Notes: generated by a model from the letters alone, not told the origin. Counted from the first letter of the stretch, positions 8,926 through 19,182 are shown. The stretch: 63,263 nucleotides of DNA from Methanomassiliicoccaceae archaeon UBA71 (GCA_002504405.1 DARO01000011.1:1-63263), one strand, 5' to 3'. Made by a program: numbers and translations.

Positions 8926-10450
8926 GTCCGAGACGGTCGGCTTCATCGACGTCGGGACGAACTCCATACACCTGCTGGTGGTCAGGTTCTACCCCGACTC
9001 CGCGGGCTCCCCGGTCTTCCAGGACAAGGAGACCGTCCGCCTCGGCCAGAGCCTGTACGGCACCGGCAGGATAGACGGCGCGGCCATCGAGAAGAGCTCC
9101 CTCGTGGTGTCCAGGTTCGCACAGATATCCAGGGACCTGGGGGCGGACAAGGTGGTGGCTTTCGCCACCTGCGCCGCCAGGGAGGCGTCCAACAGGGACG
9201 AGCTGGTGTCCGCCCTGTCCAGGTACGTTGAGGTCAAGGTCATACCGGGCACCGAGGAGGCCAGGCTCATAGCCCTGGGGGTTTTCGGCGACAGGGGTCC
9301 CGAGGAGAGGACCCTGGAGATCGACATAGGGGGCGGGAGCACAGAGGTCATCGTCAGCGAGAGGGGGGAGAACCTCTTCCTGGACAGCCTGAGCATGGGC
9401 GCCGTCAGGTATGCCTACGGGCTCGGGGTGGACTGCTCCGCGCCGGTATCCGACGATGACTACTCCATGATGCTCCGCAGCGTCGACATAGCGTCGTACC
9501 ATGCCGTGAGCCGCGTCAGGGAGCTCGGGTTCGCCAGGGCGGTCGGGTCCTCCGGGACGCTCATAGCCCTGGCGGAGATGTGCGCCGCCCGCAGGGGCGA
9601 CAGGGACGCCTCCTACCTGAGGCTGGACGAGCTTAGGGCCCTGATACCCAGCGTCAGGCGCAGGGACCTGTCCTCCAGGTTCTCCGTACCTGGCCTCGGG
9701 AAGAACCGCGCCGACATCATCGTTCCAGGGGCCGCCGTGGCGGAGGAGCTCATGTCCCTCTTCGGGATCGAGTCCATGGCGATCAGCCCCAAGGGGCTCA
9801 AGCAGGGGATGCAGATAGACCACATGCTCTCCCGCGGATACACGGTGTTCGACACCAGGGAGTCGTCCGTCAAGGCGCTCGCATACAGGTGCCACTACGA
9901 CCAGCACCATGCCGAGACCGTCAGGAGGAACGCCCTCTCGCTGTTCGACCAGGCCAAGACCCTGGGACTGCACGAGATGGGCGACGACTACAGGAACCTC
10001 CTGGGGTGCGCGGCCACGCTCCATGACATAGGCGAGCTGATAAGCTACACCAACCACAACGTGCTGTCCCAGACCATCATCGAGAACTCGGACATGGTGG
10101 GGTTCGGGGTGGACGAGATCAGGGCCATGGGCCTGATGGTCAGGTTCCACCACAAGAAGTTCCCGGGCGCCAAGGACCAGAGGCTCTCCGGCATGCCGTC
10201 GGAGGACGCCAGGGCCGTGAGGCAGTGCTCCATGTTCCTGAAGATAGCGGACGTCCTGGACAGGCACAGGAACGACTCCGTGAGGGAGGTCTCGCTGTCC
10301 AGGAGGACGGACGCCGTCGAGCTGGCCATATCCGCCGTCCAGGACCCCAGCATGGAGGTCTGGAGCCTGGAGAAGATCCGCCCGGACTTCAGGAAGCTGT
10401 TCGGTCTGGACCTCCGCATAACCGCCGCCGGGCCCGCCGGAGGCCCTTGA
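8912..10450 (+). CDS. ppx: Exopolyphosphatase/pppGpp phosphohydrolase family protein with HD domain
   Basis: 512 residues. The N-terminal half is a Ppx/GppA ASKHA phosphatase: phosphate loop DVGTNSIHLLVV, ATCAAREASN, catalytic Glu region IPGTEEARLI and EIDIGGGSTEVIV. The C-terminal third is an HD-type domain (CHYDQHHAETV, His371-Asp372 in LHDIGE), as in long Ppx proteins. It would remove terminal phosphates from polyphosphate. The start at 8912 is chosen because it begins the ASKHA fold, follows GGGGAG, and an upstream in-frame extension would be Arg-rich and foreign. The overlap with ppk1 suggests coupled translation: a polyphosphate make-and-break pair. Confidence 0.93.
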   Translation: MAPSESETVGFIDVGTNSIHLLVVRFYPDSAGSPVFQDKETVRLGQSLYGTGRIDGAAIEKSSLVVSRFAQISRDLGADKVVAFATCAAREASNRDELVSALSRYVEVKVIPGTEEARLIALGVFGDRGPEERTLEIDIGGGSTEVIVSERGENLFLDSLSMGAVRYAYGLGVDCSAPVSDDDYSMMLRSVDIASYHAVSRVRELGFARAVGSSGTLIALAEMCAARRGDRDASYLRLDELRALIPSVRRRDLSSRFSVPGLGKNRADIIVPGAAVAEELMSLFGIESMAISPKGLKQGMQIDHMLSRGYTVFDTRESSVKALAYRCHYDQHHAETVRRNALSLFDQAKTLGLHEMGDDYRNLLGCAATLHDIGELISYTNHNVLSQTIIENSDMVGFGVDEIRAMGLMVRFHHKKFPGAKDQRLSGMPSEDARAVRQCSMFLKIADVLDRHRNDSVREVSLSRRTDAVELAISAVQDPSMEVWSLEKIRPDFRKLFGLDLRITAAGPAGGP

Positions 10451-10540
10451 ACAGCCTCTGCGGAGCCCCCCGGCGGCCTTCGGACGTGCCCGCCGGAGGT
10501 CCGGAGGGGCCGAAATGCGCCGGAAACAGCCAGCAAATCA

Positions 10541-10554
10541 AAACTTATTTAATT
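10541..10554 (+). promoter_or_regulatory. TATA-like element before structured RNA candidate
   Basis: AAACTTATTTAATT is an AT-rich, TATA-like stretch in otherwise GC-rich DNA. Its distance would place a start site at about 10575, exactly where the 10577-10624 hairpin begins. Confidence 0.4.
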
Positions 10555-10576
10555 CCCGAGGCAGTCTACCATTCAG

Positions 10577-10624
10577 AGCGGAAGTCAGTCCCCTTGCTGG
10601 AATTCGTTCCGTCTGACTTCTGCT
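10577..10624 (+). ncRNA. Candidate small structured RNA
   Basis: AGCGGAAGTCAG and CTGACTTCTGCT form a 12-bp stem (one G-U). Inside it, GGAA-TTCG-TTCC makes a second short hairpin with a stable UUCG tetraloop. A TATA-like stretch lies at the right distance upstream and a pyrimidine tract (TCCTTCTCT) follows. No open frame explains it. It may be an independent small RNA, the ppx 3' end, or a leader element of the following nre gene. Confidence 0.35.
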
Positions 10625-10688
10625 TCCTTCTCTAGCCCGGCCGTCCCGCGGCGCGGACGGATACCGTTATCTCCGGCCCCGCCATATC

Positions 10689-11977
10689 ATGACCGGGGTG
10701 AAATCGCGTCGCAGGCTGACTTCTTCGAACAGGCTTCCGGGAACGGCGACATCGTCAAGAGCGGCCTGTGCTCGATATGCAAGGGCTCCCACAGGCTGTG
10801 CGGGAAGGACCGCTGCCCCCTCATGATCAAGTTCTACTCCCGCCAGAGGACCATGCCCCTGATCGACATGAGGCAGATGGCCGGCTCCAGCCCGCCGTCG
10901 GTGTTCGTCGGGAGGTACGGATACCCGAAGGTGGACATCGGCCCCCTCCTCCCGCCTGAGTTCGGGGACACCGCGATCATGGACAGACCGGAGATGTGGG
11001 GCGGGAAGACCATAGACGACATCGTCGACTTCAGGTTCAGGCTGGTCAGGGGGAAGTACAGGATAGACGCCACCGACTTCGCCAGGTACGGCCGGGTGGT
11101 GGACGACGTGCAGGAGCTGGCACTGGCCGCCAGGCCGGTGGACGTGGAGGCCTCCTTCGCCCAGAGGCCGAGCGGCAGGATCGTGCTGGACGACGAGGTC
11201 CAGCCCTTCGGCCCCTCAGCCAGGATGGAGTCCCTCACCGTGGGCAACGGCAGGTTCGAGAGGAACCTGGAGAGGAGCTTCTACGACACCGACATGAAGG
11301 CCGCGGACGCGGTCGTCCAAGCCTACAGGAACGGCACCCTGATATCGGAGATAGAGAAGGCGTTCTCCGTAGGCACCATGGGGATCAAGCGCAACCGCCG
11401 CTTCGTGCCCACCAGGTGGAGCATAACCGCGGTGGACGACATAATCGGCAAGGACCTGCTGAGGACCACGAAGCACTACGAGACCATCGACGACTTCAGG
11501 ATATACCAGTGGGAGGCCCTTGACAACAGGTGGATAGTGATGCTCATGCCGTGCACCTGGAGGTTCGAGCTCATCGAGGCATGGTACCCCAACACCACCT
11601 GGAACCCCATGGGGAAGACCATAGACATCATCTCCGACTGCGAGTTCTTCGAGGGCAGGACGGAGTACGCCCACATCGGCGGATGCTACTACGCGTCCAG
11701 GATGGCAGTCAACGAGCTCCTGATCAAGGAACGCAGGACTGCCGGCGCGGTGATCATGAGGGAGGCCCACCCGGGGTACGTAATGCCCGTGGGGGTATGG
11801 AACGTCAGGGAGAACGTCCGCGCCGCGCTGAAGACGGAGCCGTTCCACTACGAGTCGCTGGACCGCGCCCTGGACCACGTGGACAGGGTGATGGACATCA
11901 AGAGGAGGACCTGGATCCACCACTCGGGCGTCATGAGGGACTGGATCATCCAGAGGAGGATCGAGGACTATTACTGA
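10689..11977 (+). CDS. nre: Nre family DNA-repair protein (PCNA-binding)
   Basis: Nre proteins are archaeal DNA-repair factors that bind PCNA. The end QRRIEDYY matches a PCNA-interacting box (Q-x-x-h-x-x-a-a). The N-terminal part carries a likely zinc site: CSICKGSHRLCGKDRC (10769-10816). That region lies in frame before the first ATG (10823) but has no canonical start. Reading from ATG 10689 reaches it only if one G is added to the GGGG at 10695-10698, giving MTGGEIASQADFF. So either a one-base deletion is present (real or assembly error) or the protein starts at 10823 without its zinc finger. The body (VFVGRYGYPKVDIGP, GTMGIKRNRRFVPTRWSITAVDD) is clearly Nre. Confidence 0.88.
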
Positions 11978-12023
11978 CACGACGCTGTCGGACTTCACCG
12001 GCGAGGCCGGCCCCTGGGACGGG

Positions 12024-12848
12024 GTGTTCGAGATCGTAACCTGCAGCCGCGCCCTGTCGCCGTCCGGCCTGCCCGGGATGGAGTACGCCCTGAACCCCTA
12101 CGGCGGGTGCGAGCACGGCTGCATTTACTGCTACGCCCCGGGGCACACCCACTCCGACCTCCGCACGTGGAGGGTCGTCAGGGTCCGCAGGAACATAGCA
12201 GACAGGCTGGCCAGGGAGCTTCCTGCGGTGGAGGGCAGGATTGGCATCGGGACCGTCACGGACCCGTACCAGTACGCCGAGAGGAGGTTCATGCTCACCA
12301 GGTCCTGCCTGGAGGTGCTGGCTGCCAGGGGGAGGGAGGTCCACATCCACACGAAATCCGACCTCGTAACCCGCGACATCCCCATCCTGCAGGGGATGAG
12401 GTGCGTGGTCGGGGTGACCGTCACCGGCATCGACGACCGCGTGTCGAAGATGACGGAGCCAGGGGCCCCGCTGCCGGGGGACAGGCTCAGGGCGCTGGCG
12501 GATCTGGCCGGCGCGGGGGTGGACTGCTACGCGCTCGTGGCCCCGGTGATGTCCACGCTCCGCGGATCCGAGGCGGCGCTGGCGGCCGCCATAGCGGGGA
12601 CCGGGTGCCGCACGGCGGTCATAGACCCGCTGAACCTCAGGAAGGTCGACACCTCGCGCCTGGACAGGATGGGGGTGTCCCGCGCCCCTGACGCCGAGGA
12701 CGCCCTGGAGGACGAGCTGGGGGCGCTGGGCGTCCGCGCCATCAGGGCATTCAGGGACGACGGGGAGCTCCGCCTGCCGGACAGGCGACGGCTGGGTGCA
12801 TCCCCCGATGCCGTCCGCCTGGTGCCATTTATGGAAATGCTTTTATAG
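12024..12848 (+). CDS. Radical SAM protein, spore photoproduct lyase-like
   Basis: 274 residues. The radical SAM cluster motif CEHGCIYC (Cys29, Cys33, Cys36) sits in ALNPYGGCEHGCIYCYAP, the signature of the SplB-like 'DNA repair photolyase' family widespread in archaea; the reaction in non-spore-formers is not known. The GTG at 12024 is chosen because the family begins with a strand like EIVTCSRALSPSGLPGMEYALNP, which starts right after it. It lies 46 bases after nre, so a shared DNA-repair operon is plausible. It ends with TAG; reading through would add only two residues before TAA, so this TAG probably works as a stop. Confidence 0.85.
   Translation: MFEIVTCSRALSPSGLPGMEYALNPYGGCEHGCIYCYAPGHTHSDLRTWRVVRVRRNIADRLARELPAVEGRIGIGTVTDPYQYAERRFMLTRSCLEVLAARGREVHIHTKSDLVTRDIPILQGMRCVVGVTVTGIDDRVSKMTEPGAPLPGDRLRALADLAGAGVDCYALVAPVMSTLRGSEAALAAAIAGTGCRTAVIDPLNLRKVDTSRLDRMGVSRAPDAEDALEDELGALGVRAIRAFRDDGELRLPDRRRLGASPDAVRLVPFMEMLL
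12841..12848 (+). promoter_or_regulatory. TATA box of thermosome gene
   Basis: TTTTATAG overlaps the stop of the radical SAM gene. It lies about 45 bases before the thermosome ATG, leaving a short leader that contains the CAGGAG ribosome-binding site at 12877-12882. Confidence 0.45.
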
Positions 12849-12891
12849 AAGGACTAAATTATCCGAAATCAGTAATCAGGAGTTCATCCTT

Positions 12892-14505
12892 ATGTACGGA
12901 AACGGAAACCAGCCCGTCATCGTGCTCAAAGAGGGCACCGAGAGGAGCAAAGACAAGGAAGCGCAGTTCAACAACATCTCCGCCGCCAAGGCAGTCGCCG
13001 ACGCGGTCAGGTCCACTCTGGGACCCAAGGGGATGGACAAGATGCTGGTCAACACCATCGGCGACGTCGTCATCACCAACGACGGTGTGACCATCCTCAA
13101 GGAGATCGACGTGCAGCACCCCGCCGCCAAGATGGTCGTCGAGGTCGCCAAGACCCAGGACACCGAGTGCGGAGACGGAACCACCACCAGCGTCGTCCTC
13201 GCCGGAGAGCTGCTCAAGCAGTCCGAGGAGCTCATCAACGCCAACGTCCACCCCACCGTCATCACCAACGGTTTCAAGATGGCGGCCACCAAGGCGGTCG
13301 AGATCCTCAACGACATCGCCGTCGACGCCAAGTCCGACAAGATCCTGAAGCAGGTGTCCGCCACCGCCCTCACCGGCAAGTCCGTGGGCGAGGAGGAGGG
13401 CATGCTCTCCGACATCGTCGTCAAGGCCTGCAAGGCAGTCCAGGAGGGCGACCACGTCGACACCAAGAACATCCGCATCCAGAAGAAGATCGGCGGCGTC
13501 ATCGGCGACACCTACCTCATCCAGGGAATAGTCGTCGACAAGGAGAAGGTCCACAGCAGGATGCCCTCCCTCGTCGAGAAGGCGAAGATCGCCCTGTTCT
13601 CCTGCGCCCTCGAGATCAAGAAGACCGAGTTCGACGCGCAGATCCAGATCACCGACCCCTCCGCCATGTCCTCCTTCCTCGCCGAGGAGGAGAACGAGCT
13701 GAAGGGCCTGGTCGACAAGATCAAGTCCGTCGGTGCCAACGTCGTCTTCTGCCAGAAGGGAGTCGACGAGCTGGTCCAGCACTACCTCGCCAAGAACGGC
13801 ATCCTCGCCTACAGGAGGCTCAAGGAGTCCGACCTCGAGGCCATCGCCAAGGCCACCGGAGCCACCATCGTCGGCAACGTCATGGAGCTCACCAAGAACG
13901 ACCTCGGAACCGCAGGGTCCGTCGAGGAGAAGCAGGTCGGGGAGGACGGCATGGCCTTCATCACCGGCTGCAAGAACCCCAAGGCCATCACCATCTTCGT
14001 CCGCGGCGGCACCGAGCACGTCCTTGAGGAGGTCGAGAGGGCCCTGAACGACGCCATCCGCGTGGTCGGAGTCGCCATGGACGACGGCAAGGTCGTCGCC
14101 GGCGCCGGAGCACCCGAGATCGAGCTCGAGCTCAGGCTCATGGACTACGCCGCATCCGTCGGCGGAAGGGAGCAGCTGGCCATCGAGAAGTTCGCCAAGG
14201 CCATGGAGATCATCCCCTGGACCCTCGCCGAGAACGCCGGTATCGACCCCATCGACAGCATCATCAAGCTGAAGAACGCCCACGAGAAGAAGTCCGCCAA
14301 GGCCAAGTACTTCGGACTTGACCTGGACTCCGGAGAGGCCGTCGACATGCTGGCCCAGAACGTCGTGGAGCCCCTCAGGGTGAAGGTGCAGGCCATCAAC
14401 TCCGCCGAGGAGGTCGCCAACATGATCCTCAGGATCGACGACGTCATCGCCTCCCGCAGGGCACCCCCGGCGCCCGCAGGCGGACCCGGCATGCCCCCGA
14501 TGTGA
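12892..14505 (+). CDS. thsA: Thermosome subunit (group II chaperonin)
   Basis: 537 residues. Group II chaperonins form two stacked rings that fold proteins using ATP in the cytoplasm. All signatures are present: RSTLGPKGMDKML, TNDGVTILKEIDVQHPAAKM, the ATPase loop GDGTTTSVVLAGELL, and VAGAGAPEIELELRL near the C-terminus. The tail ends in Gly/Pro/Met residues (GGPGMPPM), like other thermosomes. The start at 12892 follows CAGGAG by nine bases; the upstream in-frame ATG would add a stretch foreign to the family. It is followed by strong hairpins and a T-run, so it is probably monocistronic. Codon usage is highly biased to C/G-ending codons, as expected for high expression. Confidence 0.97.
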   Translation: MYGNGNQPVIVLKEGTERSKDKEAQFNNISAAKAVADAVRSTLGPKGMDKMLVNTIGDVVITNDGVTILKEIDVQHPAAKMVVEVAKTQDTECGDGTTTSVVLAGELLKQSEELINANVHPTVITNGFKMAATKAVEILNDIAVDAKSDKILKQVSATALTGKSVGEEEGMLSDIVVKACKAVQEGDHVDTKNIRIQKKIGGVIGDTYLIQGIVVDKEKVHSRMPSLVEKAKIALFSCALEIKKTEFDAQIQITDPSAMSSFLAEEENELKGLVDKIKSVGANVVFCQKGVDELVQHYLAKNGILAYRRLKESDLEAIAKATGATIVGNVMELTKNDLGTAGSVEEKQVGEDGMAFITGCKNPKAITIFVRGGTEHVLEEVERALNDAIRVVGVAMDDGKVVAGAGAPEIELELRLMDYAASVGGREQLAIEKFAKAMEIIPWTLAENAGIDPIDSIIKLKNAHEKKSAKAKYFGLDLDSGEAVDMLAQNVVEPLRVKVQAINSAEEVANMILRIDDVIASRRAPPAPAGGPGMPPM

Positions 14506-14590
14506 TCGGGAAGTAAACTCCAAAGGGGGCGCGAGCCCCCAACAATCCCCGCCGGAAGGCGGGATTCCTCCGCGGCCCGACCGGGCATCA

Positions 14591-14616
14591 GGGGCTTCGG
14601 CCCCCCATTCTTTTTT
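14591..14616 (+). terminator. Thermosome terminator
   Basis: GGGGC-TTCG-GCCCC with a stable UUCG loop is followed by ATTCTTTTTT. Two further short hairpins (about 14525-14540 and 14548-14563) precede it. Confidence 0.7.
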
Positions 14617-14821
14617 CAAAGAAGATTATCATTCAACCTCGAACGATACTTAAGACATTAATTCAGAATGTAGATTGTTATTATTTACTATCAAACAATT
14701 CTTTTTTAGTTGTCAAAGTTTTTATTATTTAAAGTCAATATTTCTTTGAAAGTGCATTTATGCACGCGGGGATGAGAAGCCACTCTTCATCAAACTTCTC
14801 GCCCCCGTATAGGAGGGTCAA
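14617..14821 (+). promoter_or_regulatory. AT-rich promoter region and leader hairpin of the BspA-like gene
   Basis: Strongly AT-rich, with several TATA-like stretches (for example around 14710-14750). Near its end CGGGG..GAGAAG (14767-14779) pairs with CTTCTC..CCCCG (14795-14807), leaving a two-base internal mismatch. The hairpin lies directly before AGGAGGG (14811-14817), so it could hide or expose the ribosome-binding site (inference). Confidence 0.4.
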
Positions 14822-17800
14822 ATGAACAAAATAATAAGATGGTCAATGACTTTGGTCATTGCGATACTTGTTTCAGGGCTTGCCTTATCAATTACTCTTG
14901 ATGACTCAGAAGGTATCACAGATAATTGTTTTGAAAATGAAGGAATCTGGTACGAGATCGTAGGAGATAATGAAGTCGAGTTGATAAATCCAAAATATGC
15001 AGAAACTGGGAAATATAGTTATTCTTCGACTTATTCTGGAGAATTCATAGTACCAAATACTGTGACTGATAGCTCTGGCACAGAATATTCCGTTATCGGT
15101 ATAGGATCGTATGCATTTTACGAATCAACAATAACCTCAATTGAGTTGAAAGAAGGGTTGAAATACATTGATACCAAAGCATTTCTTAACTCTCAATTGA
15201 ATAGTATAGAAATACCCAGCAGTGTAGAAAGAATCGCCTCGGATACGTCTTCTTCATCCACCGCCCCGGGATTCGGAGGTGAAAGTGTCTTCTGGGGAAA
15301 CAACAACAGTACTGACTCCCCTCTTAAAGAAATCAAATTTGCCCAACGCAACCAAGGGGGGGGGGAATCCAGAACTTGTAATCGGACATGGAGCATTCTC
15401 CAATTTGGAGATAACATCCATTGATATTCCGGACAATACAACGAAGATTTGCGCTTATGCATTCGAGAACTGTGATAAATTATGTAAAATCAATATCCCG
15501 TCCTCCGTATCATACCTGGGATATGGAGTGTTCAAAGGTTGTGCCAGCCTTAAAGAACTGTCGGTTCCTTCTGAAACCGATATCGGCGAGATAAACTATC
15601 TAGTTATGGATAAGAAGTGCATGGGCGCCTTCACAGGCTGGTTGAATCAATACCCCGGAATCGAATTATCATTCGGCGAGGGGAGCAAGTACAGGTTTGA
15701 CAACCAATATCTACTATATGCTGGTACCGATCTCCTCGGCGCAGCGTATGATGCAAGTGAAGTCCTTGAAATAGATGAAGACACTCTGGTTATAGCCCCA
15801 TATGCATTCGCAAATAACAACACAATTACCGGAGTCTCTATTCCTGCTTCAGTTGTTGAAATATATGAAGGCGCATTTGAGGGATGCACATCTCTTGAAA
15901 CAATAGAAATTGCGAATCCAGATGTCGAATTTGACCTTGGATCGCTTACGAAATGCAATTCACTCGTTTCTGTAAAAATCGATGGAATCGAGATGATTCA
16001 AAATGGCATGATTATCGTAGACCAGACGCTGATAGTGTATCTGGGAACATCATCAGAAGTGAAAATCGAAGATCCAGTTCGTTGGATTGAGGATTATGCA
16101 TTCCAAGGGAATACTCAGATACAGAAGGTAACAATCGGCAACTCGGTCTATGAAATAGGCAGATACGCGTTTGACGGATGCTCGAACTTAACTACTATCA
16201 TTTTTGAAGAGGGTTCCACTCTGGGCAGAATAGGTGACTATGCATTTCGCGGTTCTGGAATCACATCCATTGTGATACCCAACTCCACCAGCTGGTTTAC
16301 AGGAACCGGGTACTTCTATGACTGTTCAAATCTGAAAACGATTATTCTGGGAACCGAAATCGATTATGTCTCATCCTTAATCACCAATGCCAGCACTACA
16401 TATCCGACAATTATATCTCTGGGAGTGCAAAATGAATATTCTCTGCCTTATGGGCACAAGGAAAGCATCTATGCTCTGAAAGAAACAAACAGAAGCAATA
16501 GCATCTATACGGGACCAATCATCACAGAATCAGGATTCGAATTCACTGTCAATACTGCACTTGAAAACATCGAAGGATTGAAAATCACCACAAAATGGTT
16601 CAGAAACGGACAGGCCATTGACGGCAATGAAAATAATCCAGATCAAAATGTTCCTGGAAAATATCATGTTCGGATTACATTTGAAATGAATGGTCAGTGC
16701 ATATCATTGGATACCAAGAGCATTGTTGTCGAGAACGGTGTAAAGGTAACGTTCAAATGCAACAATTCCACATATGAGAACTACTACATTTCGTCAGGAG
16801 AAACATGCTCAATGCCTTCCGATCCCTCTATCACGGGGTACAACTTCAGTGGATACTGGTATTCCGAAGGATCATCGGAACCTTTCGATTTCAATTCAAA
16901 GATATATTCGGATCTAACTTTGTATGCCGGATTGATTCCATATAAATACACAGTTATATTCAATTCCAATGACGACAGCGGATCGACCTTCAACCAGACA
17001 ATGGAATATGGAGCTGACATTCCTCTGAGTACAGATATATTCGTTCGTGAGGGCTATCTCTTTACAAAATGGACATCGTATGATACAGGCGGTTCTTCAT
17101 TTTCTAACGGAAAAGACCTCATCTATCTGATATACAGAGATGGGCAGACGATAACCCTTTACGCTCAATGGAAACCAATCAACTATACGATCGTCTTCGA
17201 CCCCAATGGAGGAGTCGGAAATATGGACACTCAGGCTATGGTTTATGATTCACCAGCCGAATTGAGAGAAAACACATTCTCACATCAATCATACACATTC
17301 TATGGATGGAACACCTCCATGGATGGCAGCGGCACGACATATTTCGATAAGGCAGAGGTATCTAACCTTGCAAATACAGACGGGACTGAAGTAACGCTGT
17401 ATGCTCTGTGGAAAGGATTTGCATACACTGTCATATTCAATCCAAACGGTGGAGACGGCCCATATACAATCAGACTCTGTATTACAACATAAGTGAGCCG
17501 CTAACACCAAATGCATTCGCTTATACGGGACATACATTCATTGGATGGAGTGTAGGGGCGGACAGCCAGGAGATTGTTTACGATGACAAGCAAATTGTTT
17601 TGAACCTAGTCGAATCCGTTGATCAATCCATTAACCTTTATGCACAATGGAGAAACAACACTTACACAATCGAGTTCGTTCCCAATGGTGGAACAGGTTC
17701 CATGGAGAAGCAGACTATAGAGTACGGTACACCTGCCACCCTTAATACCAACTCATTCATATATTCAGGATACACGTTCTCCGGATGGAACACCGAAAAG

Positions 17801-19150
17801 GATGGCAGTGGCACATCCTATGCCAATGGCGCGTCTGTCTCCAACCTGACTGAAGTGGATGGGGAGACGATCACCCTCTACGCGCAGTGGACCAGGAACT
17901 ACATCCCGCCGTCCGGCGGCGGTGGAGGAACGCCTACAGAGCCTGACGAGCCAGAGACCGACATAGAGGAACATCCCGACGGATCGACAACTGAGACCAC
18001 CACGGAGACCACAACCAACAAGGACGGTTCCAATACAGAGACCACCACCGTGGTGGAGAAGGACCCCGAAGGGAACGTGACTTTATCTACGGTAACCGAG
18101 ACTACGACATCGGAGAAGGAGGAGGACGGCGTCAAGGAGACAACTACATCCACTACAGTAACCACCAGCGACGGGGAAGGCAACAAGACCGGATCCACCA
18201 CCTCCTCGACCACGACAACCGTGACCGAAGTGTCCACAACCATCGTGGAGAGGGAGGAGGTGAAGGACGCGGAAGACAACGTCACATCGTCCACCGAGAA
18301 GGTAACCGAGACCGTCAGGATCGAGGGAGGGACCCTGACCTCCGAGACCACAGAGGTCAAGGACGCTTCCGGCAACGTCACATCGTCCACCGAGAAGGTA
18401 ACGGCCGAGTCCGAGGACGGTGCTGTCAGGACCGCATCCGAAGCGGGATCCACTGGCACCACGGTCAGCACGGTCATCATCGTCACAGGGGATGGCGCGG
18501 TAGATGATTCCCTGATCGAGACTGCGGTCGCCCAGTCCGCAGCCGTGTCAGACAAGGTCTCGGCAGACGACCCGGCCAAGGTCATCCAAATCGAGTCCTC
18601 ATCATCGGACGTCACCCTGAGCCCGTCCTCCATGTCCGCCATCGCAGACACAGGGGCGGAGTTCAAGGTCGTTTGCGAGACGGGGTCGATGAGCCTCGAC
18701 AGTGATGTTGTAGAAACCCTGAAGGAGCCGCAGAAGGACGTCACGGTATCGATGTCGGAATCCAAGGACGACGACCTGACCGATGCCCAGATAGCGTCGA
18801 AGGGCGACAGGCTCGGGGTCTCCCTGACGGCAACCGTAGGCGATGAGACATACCATCTTCTGGGCGGCACCGTAACCGTGACGATACCATACAGCACCAG
18901 TATGGGCGCGGACCCCTCGGCGTTAGGAGTGTTCTACATAGACGAGGACGGTGCCAGGACGTTCATGCAGTCTGTCTACGACGAGATCCTGAAGTCCTTC
19001 GTGTTCAAAACGGACCACTTCTCCCTGTTCGTAGTGGACGACCTCCCAGCACCCGCCGATGAGAACAACACCCTGCTCTACGCGGGTATCGCCATCGCCA
19101 CGGTGACCGTCGTCTTCGTGGCGGCGATCATAATTCGCAGGGGCTCCTGA
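14822..19150 (+). pseudogene. BspA-like / InlB-repeat surface protein, split by two frameshifts
   Basis: Three consecutive frames together encode about 1440 residues: signal peptide (RWSMTLVIAILVSGLALSI), LRR_5/BspA-type leucine-rich repeats (AFENCDKLCKINIPSSVSYLG, AFEGCTSLETIEI), about five InlB-type repeats (VIFNPNGG...YTFYGWNT...TLYALW), a Thr/Ser/Glu-rich stalk, and a C-terminal anchor (LYAGIAIATVTVVFVAAIIIRR). The frame changes at a ten-G tract (15356-15365; nine G would restore it) and returns near 17456-17461 (one added base in GGCCC restores it). Because the two changes cancel, one original frame is evident. It may be a pseudogene, phase-variable or an assembly artefact. The part before about 17.88 kb is AT-rich, the rest GC-rich. 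An extracellular binding role is inference. Confidence 0.85.
15356..15365 (+). repeat. Ten-G homopolymer inside surface-protein gene
   Basis: A run of ten G in an AT-rich gene, exactly where the reading frame breaks. With nine G the LRR frame continues without interruption. Confidence 0.9.
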
Positions 19151-19158
19151 GACCATAA

Positions 19159-19182
19159 GGCGGGGGCTCTCCCCCGCCATAA
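19159..19182 (+). terminator. Terminator after BspA-like gene
   Basis: GGCGGGGG and CCCCCGCC form an 8-bp stem around CTCT, nine bases after the stop codon. An A-rich tail follows on the plus strand, and TTTTATGG flanks the stem on the other strand. Confidence 0.55.

Noticed and set aside
12859..14619. 586-codon minus-strand frame antisense to the thermosome gene
   Set aside because: Composition (Leu/Gly/Asp/Val) is that of an antisense shadow of biased codons; the plus strand is a certain thermosome.
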